Of a stretch of DNA of 64,000 nt, positions 7,333-16,657 are shown in pieces. The notes beneath the pieces were generated by a model that was not told the origin of the DNA, searched no databases, and worked only from the letters and a program-made list of their open reading frames with translations. Position 1 is the stretch's first letter. Each line of letters opens with the position of its first letter. The translations under genes and the position numbers were made by a program. Source of the DNA: Streptomyces sp. BK208 (lineage in GTDB: Bacteria > Actinomycetota > Actinomycetes > Streptomycetales > Streptomycetaceae); NCBI RefSeq assembly GCF_004364245.1, contig NZ_SOAV01000001.1:930001-994000 (forward strand). Reading direction: 5' to 3'.

Positions 7333-7926
7333 ATGCCGATCACTCCTGCCACCGCGACGCCCAGCTCGTCGAACGGCACCGCAGACGCCATTTTGCTGGA
7401 ACTGGTCGACGAGAACGGCGTGACGATCGGCACCGCGGAGAAGCTCTCCGCGCACCAGCCGCCCGGGCGGCTGCACCGCGCCTTCTCCGTGTTCCTCTTC
7501 GACGAGCGGGGGCGGCTGCTGATCCAGCAGCGGGCGCTCGGCAAGTACCACTCCCCCGGTGTGTGGTCCAACACCTGCTGCGGTCATCCCTACCCGGGTG
7601 AGGCGCCGTTCGCGGCGGCGGCGCGGCGGACGTACGAGGAGCTCGGGGTGTCGCCCTCCCTGCTCGCCGAGGCGGGCACCGTGCGCTACAACCACCCGGA
7701 CCCCGACTCCGGGCTGGTCGAGCAGGAGTTCAACCATCTGTTCGTCGGTCTGGTGCAGGCCGAGCTGCGTCCGGACCCGGAGGAGGTGGCGGGGACGGTC
7801 TTCGTCTCCCCGGCGGAGCTGACCGAGCGGCACGCCCGGGACACCTTCTCGGCGTGGTTCATGACGGTGCTGGACGCCGCCCGGCCGGCGGTCCGCGAGC
7901 TGACGGGCCCGTCCGCGGGCTGGTGA
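7333..7926 (+). CDS. idi: Isopentenyl-diphosphate delta-isomerase, type 1
   Basis: A 197-residue Nudix-fold enzyme that interconverts isopentenyl and dimethylallyl diphosphate in isoprenoid synthesis. Type 1 hallmarks are present: RLHRAFSVFLFDERGRLLIQ, the NTCCGHP motif containing the catalytic cysteine and a metal-binding His, AARRTYEELG of the Nudix helix with the catalytic Glu region, and EQEFNHLF. I chose the ATG at 7333 because GAAGGA lies five bases upstream; the ATG at 7327 overlaps that ribosome binding site. It is followed after one base by a convergent regulator gene. Streptomyces carry MEP-pathway genes elsewhere, so this enzyme balances the C5 pool, for example for hopanoids or carotenoids; no such cluster is seen in the window. 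Confidence 0.95.
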   Translation: MPITPATATPSSSNGTADAILLELVDENGVTIGTAEKLSAHQPPGRLHRAFSVFLFDERGRLLIQQRALGKYHSPGVWSNTCCGHPYPGEAPFAAAARRTYEELGVSPSLLAEAGTVRYNHPDPDSGLVEQEFNHLFVGLVQAELRPDPEEVAGTVFVSPAELTERHARDTFSAWFMTVLDAARPAVRELTGPSAGW

Positions 7927-7927
7927 C

Positions 7928-8413
7928 CTACGGGGTGTGCTTGAGGGGCAGGGCGGCCCAGATCACCTTGCCTCCGCTCGCGGTGTGGGCCACGTCGCAG
8001 GCCCCGCCCGCCTCCCGGGTGACCTCGCGGACCAGGAGCAGACCGCGTCCTCCGGTGCGGCCGTGGTCGGTCTCCAGGGCGGTCGGCCGGTAGGGGTGGT
8101 CGTCCTCCACGGCCACCCGCACCCACTCGGGTCCGACGGCGACCTCCACGGCGAGCACCGGCGAGAGCACCGCCGCGTGCCGGACCGCGTTCGTGACCAG
8201 TTCCGAGACGATCAGCAGCAGGGCGTGCGCGACGTCGTCGGAGACCGGGACGCCCTGGCGGGTCAGCAGGTCGCGCACGGCATGCCGGGCCTGCGGTACC
8301 GCGGCGTCCACGGCGGGGGCGGTGAACCGCCAGACACCTTCGTACGGCAGCGGCGCGGCGGGCGCGGTTTCGTCCATGGTCCGGTCGCCACCCTTGGGCT
8401 CGATAGTCACCAC
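7928..8413 (-). CDS. ATP-binding anti-sigma/SpoIIAB-type regulator (HATPase_c_2)
   Basis: A 161-residue single-domain GHKL ATPase of the RsbW/SpoIIAB group, which in Streptomyces often acts as an anti-sigma factor or as a partner of SpoIIE phosphatases. The N-box is ELVTNAVRHA and the glycine-rich lid is GGRGLLLVREV. The G1 region is reduced (VAVEDDHPYRP), as is usual in this actinobacterial family. The GTG at 8411-8413 has AGGGG upstream; an internal ATG (MDETAPA, start 8377) also has a purine-rich site, so the first twelve residues are uncertain. No sigma factor or anti-anti-sigma gene is adjacent, so its partner is unknown. Confidence 0.85.
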   Translation of the reverse strand: MVTIEPKGGDRTMDETAPAAPLPYEGVWRFTAPAVDAAVPQARHAVRDLLTRQGVPVSDDVAHALLLIVSELVTNAVRHAAVLSPVLAVEVAVGPEWVRVAVEDDHPYRPTALETDHGRTGGRGLLLVREVTREAGGACDVAHTASGGKVIWAALPLKHTP

Positions 8414-8568
8414 ACCCCTGAGTGTCGGTAACGCGCCGGGCCGCCCCCGAGGACTGAACGCAAGTCAGCGTGTATCGAGCGGTTTCTGATCGTTGGCGCC
8501 TGCCGCACGACCGTTCCTGTCCCGCCCGGCCGGTCGGCGCCGCCGGGCCGGTGGATAGCATCCGCTGC

Positions 8569-9348
8569 ATGGAGCCGCAGCTGCTGCACCGGGTCGCCGA
8601 CTCGGTCGCCACCGTCGTCGTCCACCACCCGGCCAAGCGCAACGCCATGACGGCCGCGATGTGGCGGGCGCTGCCCCGCGTCCTGGACGAGCTGGCCGCC
8701 GATCCGGCGGTGCGGGCGCTGGTGCTCACCGGTGAGGGCGCCACCTTCTGCGCCGGGGCCGACATCTCGACCCTGCGCGAGTCGGCCCAGGAGGCGCAGG
8801 GGCTCGCGGTACGGGCCGAGGAGGCCCTCGCCGCGTTCCCCAAGCCGACGCTCGCGGCGATCCGGGGGCACTGCGTGGGCGGCGGGGCGCAGCTGGCGGC
8901 CGCCTGCGACCTGCGGTTCGCCGAGGAGACGGCGCTGTTCGGTGTCACACCGGCCAAGCTGGGGATCGTGTACCCGGCGTCCGCGACCCGGCGGCTGGTG
9001 GCCCTGACGGGGCCCGCCACGGCGAAGTACCTGCTGTTCAGCGGGGAGTTGATCGACGCCGGGCGGGCGCTGCGCACCGGTCTGGTGGACGAGGTGCTGC
9101 CGGAGGGCGAACTAGGCAAGCGGGTGGCGGAGTTCACCCGGGTGCTGACGTCCCGCTCGCTGCTCACGCAGGCCGCGGCGAAGGAGTTCGCGAACGGCCG
9201 CACGGACCGGGACGCCCACTGGTCCGCGCAGGCACACGGCAGCGGCGACACCGCGGAGGGGGTCGCCGCCTTCCTGGAGCGCAGGCAGCCGCGGTTCGGC
9301 TGGAGCGGGCCCGACGCGTGTCGTGCGGATCAGTCCGGCCCCGCCTGA
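8569..9348 (+). CDS. Enoyl-CoA hydratase/isomerase family protein
   Basis: A 259-residue crotonase-fold protein. Oxyanion-hole segments are visible as CAGADISTL (residues 62-70) and HCVGGGAQLA, and the trimerisation-type C-terminal helix follows LTQAAAKEFANG. The Glu equivalent to the hydratase acid/base is not obvious in the second motif (VTPAKLGIVYPASATRRL), so hydratase activity is not assured; crotonases also act as isomerases, thioesterases or decarboxylases. The start ATG at 8569 follows a divergent promoter space shared with the SpoIIAB-like gene. It is not in an operon with other beta-oxidation genes. Confidence 0.85.
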   Translation: MEPQLLHRVADSVATVVVHHPAKRNAMTAAMWRALPRVLDELAADPAVRALVLTGEGATFCAGADISTLRESAQEAQGLAVRAEEALAAFPKPTLAAIRGHCVGGGAQLAAACDLRFAEETALFGVTPAKLGIVYPASATRRLVALTGPATAKYLLFSGELIDAGRALRTGLVDEVLPEGELGKRVAEFTRVLTSRSLLTQAAAKEFANGRTDRDAHWSAQAHGSGDTAEGVAAFLERRQPRFGWSGPDACRADQSGPA

Positions 9349-9390
9349 GGGGCCTTGCTCCGGGCGTCGGAACGATCCGGACGACAGGCC

Positions 9391-10026
9391 CTACGTCAGG
9401 ACGAACCGGCTCCGGCCGCGGAACTCCTCGACGAGGTGCGCGGGTGCCTTGTCCGGGGACCCGGCGTCGTAGGGCGGCTGCGGGTCGTACTCGGTCAGCA
9501 GCTGGACCGCGCGGGCGTGTTCGTCGCCGGCGATCCGGCCGAGCAGGGTCAGTCCCATGTCGATGCCGGAGGAGACGCCGGCCGCGGTGACGTACTTGCC
9601 GTCGGTGACGACCCGCTGCCCGGTCGGCTCGGCGCCGTACCGGCGCAGGAAGTCCAGCGCCAGCCAGTGCGAGGTGGCGCGGCGTCCCTCCAGCAGGCCG
9701 GCCGCCGCGAGCAGCAGGGAGCCGGTGCACACGGAGGTGGTCCAGGTGCTGGTGATGTCGGCGGCGCGCAGCCAGGCCAGCAGGGTCTCGTTCTCCATCT
9801 GCGGGGTCTGGCCGGGACCGCCGGGCACGACGACGATGTCGGGGCTCGGCACGTCGGCCAGGGTCCGGTCGGCGGTGAGCGCGAGGTTCCCGGTGTCGGT
9901 GCGCACGGGACCGGTGCGCTCGGCGACGAAGACGGTCTCCGCGTCCGGGAGACGGCCGAGGGTCTCGTACGGGCCGACGGCGTCGAGGGCGGTGAAACGG
10001 TCGAAGAGGACGATGGCGATCTGCAC
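9391..10026 (-). CDS. DJ-1/PfpI family protein (isonitrile hydratase-like)
   Basis: A 211-residue class I glutamine amidotransferase-like protein. The nucleophile elbow SVCTGSLLLAAAGLL holds the reactive Cys, preceded by VVVPGGPGQTPQM and followed by RRATSHW and GIDMGLTLLGRIAG. This pattern is shared with isonitrile hydratase and with the sensor half of GlxA regulators. The adjacent upstream gene on the same strand is such a GlxA-type regulator carrying nearly the same motif, so enzyme and regulator probably recognise related molecules. The 48-base gap suggests one transcript. The substrate is unknown. Confidence 0.85.
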   Translation of the reverse strand: MQIAIVLFDRFTALDAVGPYETLGRLPDAETVFVAERTGPVRTDTGNLALTADRTLADVPSPDIVVVPGGPGQTPQMENETLLAWLRAADITSTWTTSVCTGSLLLAAAGLLEGRRATSHWLALDFLRRYGAEPTGQRVVTDGKYVTAAGVSSGIDMGLTLLGRIAGDEHARAVQLLTEYDPQPPYDAGSPDKAPAHLVEEFRGRSRFVLT

Positions 10027-10074
10027 GCGGTTCCTTCCGGGGTGGGTCGGTGACGGACGGTGCGGGTACGGGCT

Positions 10075-11043
10075 TCAGCGGGCCGGCGCGGGCCGGAACC
10101 GGCGGCGGTACTCCGCCGGTGAGGTGCCGAGGGTCTTGACGAAGGCGCGGCGCATGGTCTCCGGCGTGCCGTAGCCGCTGGCCCGGGAGACCTCCTCGAC
10201 GCCGTCGCCGGTGTCCTCCAGGAGCCGGCGGGCGTGTTCCAGGCGGACCCGGTCGACGTAGCGGCCGGGCGGCATGCCGGTCTCCGCCTGGAAGGCGCGG
10301 GCGAAGTGGCGCGGCGAGAGACTGGCACGGGCGGCGAGGGACTCCACGCTCAGATCGGCACCGGGATGCTCGGTGATCCAGTGCTGCAGCTCCCGCAGCG
10401 GCTCCCGGCGCGCGGTCTGGGCGGCGAGCTGCGCGCTGAACTGCGCCTGGTTGCCGGGCCGCCGCAGGAACACCACCAGGTGCCGGGCGACGGTCAGGGC
10501 GACGTCCCGGCCCAGGTCCTCCTCCACCAGCGCGAGGGCGAGGTCGATCCCGGAGGTGACCCCGGCGGACGTGGCCACGTTCCCGTCGCGGACGTAGATG
10601 GGGTCGGGGTCGACGTCCACCGCCGGGTGGTCGCGGGCGAGCCGGTCGCTGTAGGCCCAGTGGGTGGTGGCGCGGCGGCCGTCCAGCAGACCCGCGCGGG
10701 CCAGCAGGATCGCCCCGGTGCACACCGAGACCAGGCGCCGGGCGCGCGGCCCGTGCTCGCGCAGCCACTCGGTCAGCCGCGGGTCGGGGTCGCGGGTGCC
10801 CCGGCCGCCGGGGACCACCAGCGTGTCCGGCTCCGGCGCGTCCGTGAGCGCCTGGTCCGGTACGACGGTCAGACCGCTGGAGGTGCGCACGGGAGCGCCG
10901 TCCAGCGAGGCCGTGCGGATGCGGTACGTCCCCGGTGTGTGCTGTTCGGCGCCCGCGAAGACCTCGACGGGGCCGGTGACGTCGAGACTCTGCACCCGGT
11001 CGAAGAGGAGGACGAGGACGGTTTGCGGGGTTCGCTGCGCCAT
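10075..11043 (-). CDS. GlxA family transcriptional regulator (DJ-1 domain plus AraC HTH)
   Basis: A 322-residue regulator. Residues 10-195 form a DJ-1/PfpI-like sensing domain with the Cys elbow SVCTGAILLARAGLL. Residues 220-318 hold two AraC helix-turn-helix units (DLSVESLAARASLSPRHFAR and VEEVSRASGYGTPETMRRAF, then LGTSPAEYRRRF). The ATG at 11041-11043 is the first start before the DJ-1 fold. It precedes the DJ-1/PfpI enzyme gene on the same strand and is divergent from the SCO6745-family gene, so either could be its target. Ligands of GlxA regulators are mostly unknown. Confidence 0.9.
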   Translation of the reverse strand: MAQRTPQTVLVLLFDRVQSLDVTGPVEVFAGAEQHTPGTYRIRTASLDGAPVRTSSGLTVVPDQALTDAPEPDTLVVPGGRGTRDPDPRLTEWLREHGPRARRLVSVCTGAILLARAGLLDGRRATTHWAYSDRLARDHPAVDVDPDPIYVRDGNVATSAGVTSGIDLALALVEEDLGRDVALTVARHLVVFLRRPGNQAQFSAQLAAQTARREPLRELQHWITEHPGADLSVESLAARASLSPRHFARAFQAETGMPPGRYVDRVRLEHARRLLEDTGDGVEEVSRASGYGTPETMRRAFVKTLGTSPAEYRRRFRPAPAR

Positions 11044-11156
11044 GCCGTCGATTCTTCGCCCGCCTGCGGAGGTCCGCAATGACGAGAAACCCACCTTTCC
11101 TGCCGTGCACCGCACGGGCCCGCGGAACGTACTGAGCGGTTGGTAACGTGCGTGGC

Positions 11157-12026
11157 ATGACAACTGCCGCCATCGACGCCCGCGCGGGGCGCCGCTGCCA
11201 CAACGCGCTCAACTCGCTGCACTCGACGCACTACTTCTCGCCCGACCTGGGACGGGAACTGGGCGCTCTCGGGGTCACCGACGCCCGGGCCGTCAACTTC
11301 GCGGTGCGCGCCGCCGCGCTCGGCCCGGTGGGCGCCGGTGCCGTGACGGCGGCGTTCTACAACTACAAGCACGACCTCGTCGCCCGGCACGTCCCCGCCG
11401 TGTGGGAGAAGGTCACGCCCGAGCAGGCACTGGCGGCCCGGTTGCGTGCCGTGGACGCGACGCTGCGCCGTCTGCTGGGCGAGGAGGCGGTGACGTCGGC
11501 CGAGATGGCGGAGGCGGCCGGCCTGGCCCTGCGCGCCGCCGAGGGCTGTTCCCGCAGCGCCCGCCCGCTCTGCTCGGCCCACGCCGACCTGCCCGTGCCC
11601 GATGCCCCGCACCTGGCGCTCTGGCACGCGGCGACACTGTTGCGCGAGCACCGCGGCGACGGCCATCTCGCCGTCCTGATGACCGCGGGCCTCGACGGCC
11701 TGGAGGCACTGGTGACGCACACGGCGACCGGCAAGGGCATGGCACCGAAGTGGATCTTCACCACCCGGGGCTGGAGCCAGGAGGAGTGGGACGCGGCCGC
11801 GGGCCGGCTGCGCGAGCGCGGGCTGGTCGACGCGGCCGGCGAGCTGACCGAGGAGGGCGTCGCCCTGCGCGAGGGGATCGAGCGGGAGACGGACCGGCTG
11901 GACACGGCCCCGTACGCGCACCTGGGTGCCGAGGGCGTGGCCCGCCTGACGGAACTCGGCTCGGTCTTCGCGCGCGCTGCGCTCGGGGCGGGCGCCTTCC
12001 CGAAGGACCTGCTCGCCAAGCGCTGA
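11157..12026 (+). CDS. SCO6745 family protein (SalK-type)
   Basis: A 289-residue soluble protein of the family named after S. coelicolor SCO6745, sometimes labelled SalK. It opens with GRRCHNALNSLHSTHYFSPD and contains LHAxHAAT-like PHLALWHAATLLREHRGDGHLAVL, then GMAPKWIFTTRGWSQEEWDAA, which reads like a winged-helix segment. A regulatory role has been suggested for the family but no reaction or target is established. The ATG at 11157 is used; a GTG at 11148 is in frame. It is divergent from the GlxA regulator. Confidence 0.8.
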   Translation: MTTAAIDARAGRRCHNALNSLHSTHYFSPDLGRELGALGVTDARAVNFAVRAAALGPVGAGAVTAAFYNYKHDLVARHVPAVWEKVTPEQALAARLRAVDATLRRLLGEEAVTSAEMAEAAGLALRAAEGCSRSARPLCSAHADLPVPDAPHLALWHAATLLREHRGDGHLAVLMTAGLDGLEALVTHTATGKGMAPKWIFTTRGWSQEEWDAAAGRLRERGLVDAAGELTEEGVALREGIERETDRLDTAPYAHLGAEGVARLTELGSVFARAALGAGAFPKDLLAKR

Positions 12027-12132
12027 CGACACACCCGGCGCGGATGAAGTGTACGGACAGGCATGCGAGGCCGCTACCGAGGTACCCGTAAGTTCCCCGG
12101 CCGAGGCGGCCGGGGAACGAAAGGGGTTACTC

Positions 12133-12264
12133 GTGTTCCGTGCCATCGCAGACGTCCTGCGCCAGATCGGTGGAGCGATCGCCACCGTGGTGACGCTTCC
12201 CTTCCGGGCCGTGGCCCGGCTCTTCGGCGGGGCCTCGTCCTCCACCCGCAGCCGCAGGGTCTGA
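12133..12264 (+). CDS. LPFR-motif small protein
   Basis: A 43-residue protein starting at GTG 12133, with AAGGGG seven bases upstream. It begins FRAIADVLRQIGGAIATVVT, then carries LPFRAVARLFGGAS, the motif that names this Streptomyces small-protein family. The central stretch could be one amphipathic or membrane helix, and the tail is Ser/Arg-rich (SSTRSRRV). Function is unknown. It sits alone between the SCO6745-family gene and tex. Confidence 0.75.
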   Translation: MFRAIADVLRQIGGAIATVVTLPFRAVARLFGGASSSTRSRRV

Positions 12265-12377
12265 TCCGGGACCCCTCCCGTCGGTCACGACCGGCCCGGA
12301 CGGCGCCCTGATCCCCGATTGTCGGTGTCACCTGCCACAATTGCCGCGCAACCTCAGTGAGAAGGCGGTACGGGATC

Positions 12378-14759
12378 GTGACGACACCCGGGTCAGACGT
12401 GTCCAGGACGTCCAGCACGTCCAGCGGCGCAGGATCCATCGAGAGCAGGATCGCCGACGAGCTCGGTGTGCGGGAGCGGCAGGTGAAGGCCGCGGTCGAG
12501 CTGCTCGACGGCGGTTCGACGGTGCCCTTCATCGCCCGCTACCGCAAGGAAGCGACCGAGATGCTCGACGACGCGCAGTTGCGCACGCTCGAGGAACGGC
12601 TGCGCTATCTGCGGGAGCTGGAGGAGCGGCGTACCGCGATCCTCGACTCGGTGCGCGAGCAGGGCAAGCTCACCGAGGAGCTCGAAGGGCGCATCCGCGC
12701 GGCGGAGACCAAGGCGCGCTTGGAAGACATCTATCTGCCCTTCAAGCCGAAGCGGCGCACGAAGGCGCAGATCGCGCGGGAGGCGGGGCTGGAGCCGCTG
12801 GCCGAGGGCCTGCTCGCCGACGCGTCGGTCGATCCGCTGGCCGCGGCGGCCGCGTTCGTCGACGCCGGCAAGGGCGTGGCCGATCCGCAGGCCGCTCTGG
12901 ACGGCGCGCGCTCGATCCTCACGGAGAAGTTCTCCGAGGACGCCGACCTGATCGGCGAGCTGCGTGAGCGGATGTGGACGCGCGGCCGGCTCGTCGCCAA
13001 GGTGAAGGACGGCAAGGAGGAGGCCGGCGCCAAGTTCGCCGACTACTTCGACTTCGCCGAGCCGTTCACCGAGCTTCCCTCGCACCGCGTCCTCGCGATG
13101 CTGCGCGGCGAGAAGGAGGACGTGCTCGACCTCGTCCTGGAGCCCGAGCAGCCCACCGAGGGGCCGTCGTCGTACGAGGCGATCGTCGCGAGCCGGTTCG
13201 GGATCGCGGACCGCGGGCGTCCCGCCGACAAGTGGCTGGCCGACACGGTCCGCTGGGCCTGGCGCACGCGCATCCTGGTGCACCTGGGCATCGACCTCAG
13301 GCTGCGTCTGCGCACCGCCGCCGAGGACGAGGCGGTCGACGTGTTCGCCGCCAACCTGCGCGACCTGCTGCTGGCCGCTCCGGCCGGCACCCGCGCCACC
13401 CTGGGCCTCGACCCCGGTTTCCGTACCGGTGTGAAGGTCGCCGTGGTCGACGCGACCGGCAAGGTGGTGGCCACGGACGTGATCCACCCGCACGTCCCCG
13501 CCAACCGGTGGGACGAGGCGATCGCCAAGCTGGCGCGTCTGGCGAAGGAGCACGCGGTCGACCTGATCGCCATCGGCAACGGCACGGCGTCGCGGGAGAC
13601 CGACAAGCTCGCCGGTGAACTCATCACCAAGCACCCGGAGTTGCAGCTCACCAAGGTGATGGTGTCCGAGGCGGGCGCGTCGGTGTACTCCGCCTCCGCC
13701 TTCGCCTCCCAGGAGCTGCCGGACATGGACGTCTCGCTGCGCGGCGCGGTCTCGATCGCCCGGCGGCTGCAGGACCCGCTGGCCGAGCTGGTGAAGATCG
13801 ACCCGAAGTCGATCGGTGTCGGCCAGTACCAGCACGACCTCTCCGAGGTGAAGCTGTCCCGCTCGCTGGACGCGGTCGTCGAGGACTGTGTGAACGGTGT
13901 GGGGGTGGACGTCAACACGGCCTCCGCGCCCCTGCTCGCCCGGGTCTCCGGCATCACCTCGGGACTCGCCGAGAACATCGTGGCGCACCGTGACGCGAAC
14001 GGGCCGTTCACGTCGCGGACCGCGCTGAAGAAGGTGTCGCGGCTCGGCCCCAAGGCGTACGAGCAGTGCGCGGGCTTCCTGCGGATCCGGGGCGGCGACG
14101 ACCCGCTGGACGCGTCCAGCGTGCACCCCGAGGCGTACCCCGTGGTGCGGCGAATGGTGAAGACCGCCGGGCAGGAGGTGACCGGGCTGATCGGCAACAC
14201 GGCGGTGCTGCGGTCGCTGAAGCCGGACCTGTTCGTGGACGAGACGTTCGGTCTGCCGACGGTCACGGACATTCTGCGGGAGCTGGAGAAGCCGGGACGC
14301 GACCCGCGGCCCGCCTTCAGGACGGCCACCTTCAAGGAGGGCGTGGAGAAGATCTCCGACCTGTCGTCCGGGATGGTGCTGGAGGGTGTCGTCACGAACG
14401 TCGCCGCGTTCGGGGCGTTCGTGGACGTCGGTGTGCATCAGGACGGGCTCGTGCACGTCTCCGCGATGTCGAAGACGTTCGTGAAGGACCCGCGGGACGT
14501 GGTCAAGCCCGGGGACATCGTGAAGGTGAAGGTGATGGACGTCGACATCCCGCGGAAGCGGATCTCGTTGACGTTGCGGCTGGACGACGAGGCGGCCGCG
14601 CAGGGGGAGCCGAAGAAGGAGCGGGGTGGCAGGCCGCCGCGGCAGCGGCAGCAGCAGCGGGGTGCCTCCGGCGGTGGGGGGAAGGGGCGTCCGTCGTCGG
14701 CTCCCGCTCCGTCCGGCGGGGCGATGGCTGACGCGTTGCGGCGGGCCGGGCTGGCCTGA
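12378..14759 (+). CDS. tex: Tex family RNA-binding transcription accessory protein
   Basis: A 793-residue Tex protein, a conserved nucleic-acid-binding factor linked to transcription. Domains in order: N-terminal helical Tex domain with [12 protein letters not shown] (about residues 35-50), YqgF/RNase H-like domain ([17 protein letters not shown]), helix-hairpin-helix segments ([18 protein letters not shown], then [21 protein letters not shown]), and a C-terminal S1 domain ([20 protein letters not shown] to KRISLTLRL). The tail is Arg/Gln/Gly-rich, common in actinobacterial Tex. The GTG at 12378 is chosen over an in-frame GTG at 12357, because GAAGG lies upstream of it and because the N-terminus then matches the family. 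Confidence 0.95.
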   Translation: MTTPGSDVSRTSSTSSGAGSIESRIADELGVRERQVKAAVELLDGGSTVPFIARYRKEATEMLDDAQLRTLEERLRYLRELEERRTAILDSVREQGKLTEELEGRIRAAETKARLEDIYLPFKPKRRTKAQIAREAGLEPLAEGLLADASVDPLAAAAAFVDAGKGVADPQAALDGARSILTEKFSEDADLIGELRERMWTRGRLVAKVKDGKEEAGAKFADYFDFAEPFTELPSHRVLAMLRGEKEDVLDLVLEPEQPTEGPSSYEAIVASRFGIADRGRPADKWLADTVRWAWRTRILVHLGIDLRLRLRTAAEDEAVDVFAANLRDLLLAAPAGTRATLGLDPGFRTGVKVAVVDATGKVVATDVIHPHVPANRWDEAIAKLARLAKEHAVDLIAIGNGTASRETDKLAGELITKHPELQLTKVMVSEAGASVYSASAFASQELPDMDVSLRGAVSIARRLQDPLAELVKIDPKSIGVGQYQHDLSEVKLSRSLDAVVEDCVNGVGVDVNTASAPLLARVSGITSGLAENIVAHRDANGPFTSRTALKKVSRLGPKAYEQCAGFLRIRGGDDPLDASSVHPEAYPVVRRMVKTAGQEVTGLIGNTAVLRSLKPDLFVDETFGLPTVTDILRELEKPGRDPRPAFRTATFKEGVEKISDLSSGMVLEGVVTNVAAFGAFVDVGVHQDGLVHVSAMSKTFVKDPRDVVKPGDIVKVKVMDVDIPRKRISLTLRLDDEAAAQGEPKKERGGRPPRQRQQQRGASGGGGKGRPSSAPAPSGGAMADALRRAGLA

Positions 14760-14807
14760 CCGCTCGGGGCGGCGGGGCGGGCTGGGTGCGCTGCCCGGTG
14801 TCGCGGG

Positions 14808-14890
14808 GTGCCTCCCCCACTCCCGCCTCCGTTCGAGCGGGAGGTGCCCCCACCGCCCACCCGTGCCGCCCCGGTGTCTGGGGGAGGCAC
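14808..14890. terminator. Nested inverted repeats between convergent tex and ABC-F genes
   Basis: An outer 12-bp perfect inverted repeat (GTGCCTCCCCCA at 14808-14819, complement at 14879-14890) encloses an inner 7-bp stem (CTCCCGC 14820-14826, GCGGGAG 14837-14843). It fills the 143-base space between two convergent genes, where a bidirectional terminator is expected. Similar GGTGCCTCCC...GGGAGG sequences are, as I recall, frequent extragenic repeats in Streptomyces genomes. Confidence 0.6.
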
Positions 14891-14902
14891 GGCTGCCCGC
14901 AG

Positions 14903-16549
14903 CTACGAGGCCGCCTCCGCCACCTTTCCGTTCGTCACCTCCAGGCGGCGGGTCACCCGGACCGCGTCGAGCATGCGGCGGTCGTGGGTGACCAGGAGGA
15001 GGGTGCCCTCGTAGGCGTCCAGGGCCGATTCGAGCTGTTCGATGGCCGGCAGGTCGAGGTGGTTGGTCGGCTCGTCCAAGACCAGCAGGTTGACGCCCCG
15101 GCCCTGGAGGAGGGCCAGGGCGGCCCGGGTGCGCTCGCCCGGCGAGAGGCTCGACGCCGGGCGCGTGACGTGGTCGGCCTTGAGGCCGAACTTGGCCAGC
15201 AGGGTGCGGATGTCTGCGGGCTCCGTGCCGGGGACCGCGGCCCGGAAGGCGTCGAGCAGCGGCTCGGGCCCGTGGAACAGCTCGCGGGCCTGGTCGACCT
15301 CGCCGAGCAGGACCCCGGAGCCGAGTGCCGCGTGCCCGGCGTCGAGCGGAAGGCGGCCCAGGAGCGCGCCGAGGAGCGTGGACTTGCCGGCACCGTTGGC
15401 TCCCGTCACCGCCACCCGGTCCGCCCAGTCGATCTGGAGGGAGACCGGACCGAGCGTGAACGCGCCGCGCCGGATCTCGGCGTCGCGCAGGGTGGCGACG
15501 ACCGCGCCCGAGCGGGGCGCCGACGCGATCTCCATGCGCAGGTCCCATTCCTTGCGCGGTTCCTCGACGACCTCGAGGCGTTCGATCATGCGCTGGGTCT
15601 GGCGGGCCTTGGCGGCCTGCTTCTCGCTGGCCTCACTGCGGAACTTGCGGCCGATCTTGTCGTTGTCGTTGCCCGCCTTGCGCCGGGCGTTCTTGACGCC
15701 CTTCTCCATCCAGGCGCGCTGCGTCTGGGCCCGGTCCTGGAGGGACGCCCGCTTGTCGGCGTACTCCTCGTAGTCGTCGCGGGCGTGCCTGCGGGCCACC
15801 TCGCGTTCTTCCAGGTAGGCCTCGTAACCGCCGCCGTAGAGCCTGGTCTGCCGCTGGGCGAGGTCGAGTTCGAGGACCTTGGTGACGGTGCGGGTGAGGA
15901 ACTCGCGGTCGTGGCTGACGACGACGGTGCCGGCGCGCAGTCCCGTCACGAAGCGTTCGAGGCGCTCCAGGCCGTCCAGGTCGAGGTCGTTGGTCGGCTC
16001 GTCGAGCAGGAAGACGTCGTAGCGCGACAGGAGCAGCGAGGCGAGACCGGCCCGGGCGGCCTGGCCGCCGGAGAGCGAGGTCATCGGCTGCTCCAGGTCG
16101 ACGGTCAGGCCCAGGGCCTCGGCGGTCTCCTCCGCACGGTCGTCGAGGTCGGCGCCGCCCAGGGCCAGCCAGCGCTCCAGAGCGGTCGCGTAGGCGTCGT
16201 CGGCTCCGGGAGCGCCGTCGACCAGGGCCTGCGTGGCCTCGTCCATGGCCCGCTGGGCTTCGGTGACGCCGGTGCGGCGGGCCAGGAACTCCCGCACGCT
16301 CTCGCCGGGGCGGCGCTCCGGCTCCTGCGGGAGGTGGCCGACGGTGGCGGTGGGCGGGGAGAGGCGCAGCTCGCCCTGTTCCGGCGCGGTCAGGCCGGCC
16401 AGCAGCCGCAGGAGGGTGGACTTGCCCGCACCGTTCGCCCCGACGAGGCCGATGACGTCGCCGGGCGCGACGACGAGGTCGAGCCCGGTGAACAGGGAAC
16501 GGTCGCCGTGGCCGGCGGCGAGGTCTTTGGCGACGAGGGTGGCAGTCAT
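14903..16549 (-). CDS. ABC-F family ATP-binding protein
   Basis: A 548-residue soluble protein with two ABC ATPase domains and no membrane domain, typical of translation-acting ABC-F proteins that bind the ribosomal E site. Walker A GANGAGKST occurs in both halves. Signatures are LSGGQAARAGLA and LSPGERTRAALA, and Walker B strings are FLLDEPTNDLDLDGL and LVLDEPTNHLDLPAI. A charged linker between the domains (about residues 240-320, rich in Arg, Lys and Glu) is the P-site tRNA-interaction motif region. Start ATG at 16547-16549. Whether it is a housekeeping factor or gives antibiotic resistance cannot be told by eye. It is convergent with tex. Confidence 0.92.
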   Translation of the reverse strand: MTATLVAKDLAAGHGDRSLFTGLDLVVAPGDVIGLVGANGAGKSTLLRLLAGLTAPEQGELRLSPPTATVGHLPQEPERRPGESVREFLARRTGVTEAQRAMDEATQALVDGAPGADDAYATALERWLALGGADLDDRAEETAEALGLTVDLEQPMTSLSGGQAARAGLASLLLSRYDVFLLDEPTNDLDLDGLERLERFVTGLRAGTVVVSHDREFLTRTVTKVLELDLAQRQTRLYGGGYEAYLEEREVARRHARDDYEEYADKRASLQDRAQTQRAWMEKGVKNARRKAGNDNDKIGRKFRSEASEKQAAKARQTQRMIERLEVVEEPRKEWDLRMEIASAPRSGAVVATLRDAEIRRGAFTLGPVSLQIDWADRVAVTGANGAGKSTLLGALLGRLPLDAGHAALGSGVLLGEVDQARELFHGPEPLLDAFRAAVPGTEPADIRTLLAKFGLKADHVTRPASSLSPGERTRAALALLQGRGVNLLVLDEPTNHLDLPAIEQLESALDAYEGTLLLVTHDRRMLDAVRVTRRLEVTNGKVAEAAS

Positions 16550-16657
16550 CAGACCGTAGATCCTAGTCGGGCCCGGGTGCTGGCTCAGCCGGGTTCCCCC
16601 GCCCCGGCCGCGGCGGAGCCGGCCCCTGCGGGGAGGGCGTTCGGTTAACGTCCTGGT

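Noticed and set aside
12393-15548. A very long minus-strand open frame of over 1000 codons opposite tex
   Set aside because: It is antisense to a clear tex gene and crosses into the ABC-F gene out of frame; its translation is His/Arg/Val/Gly-biased low complexity without any domain. In such GC-rich DNA stops are rare in shadow frames.
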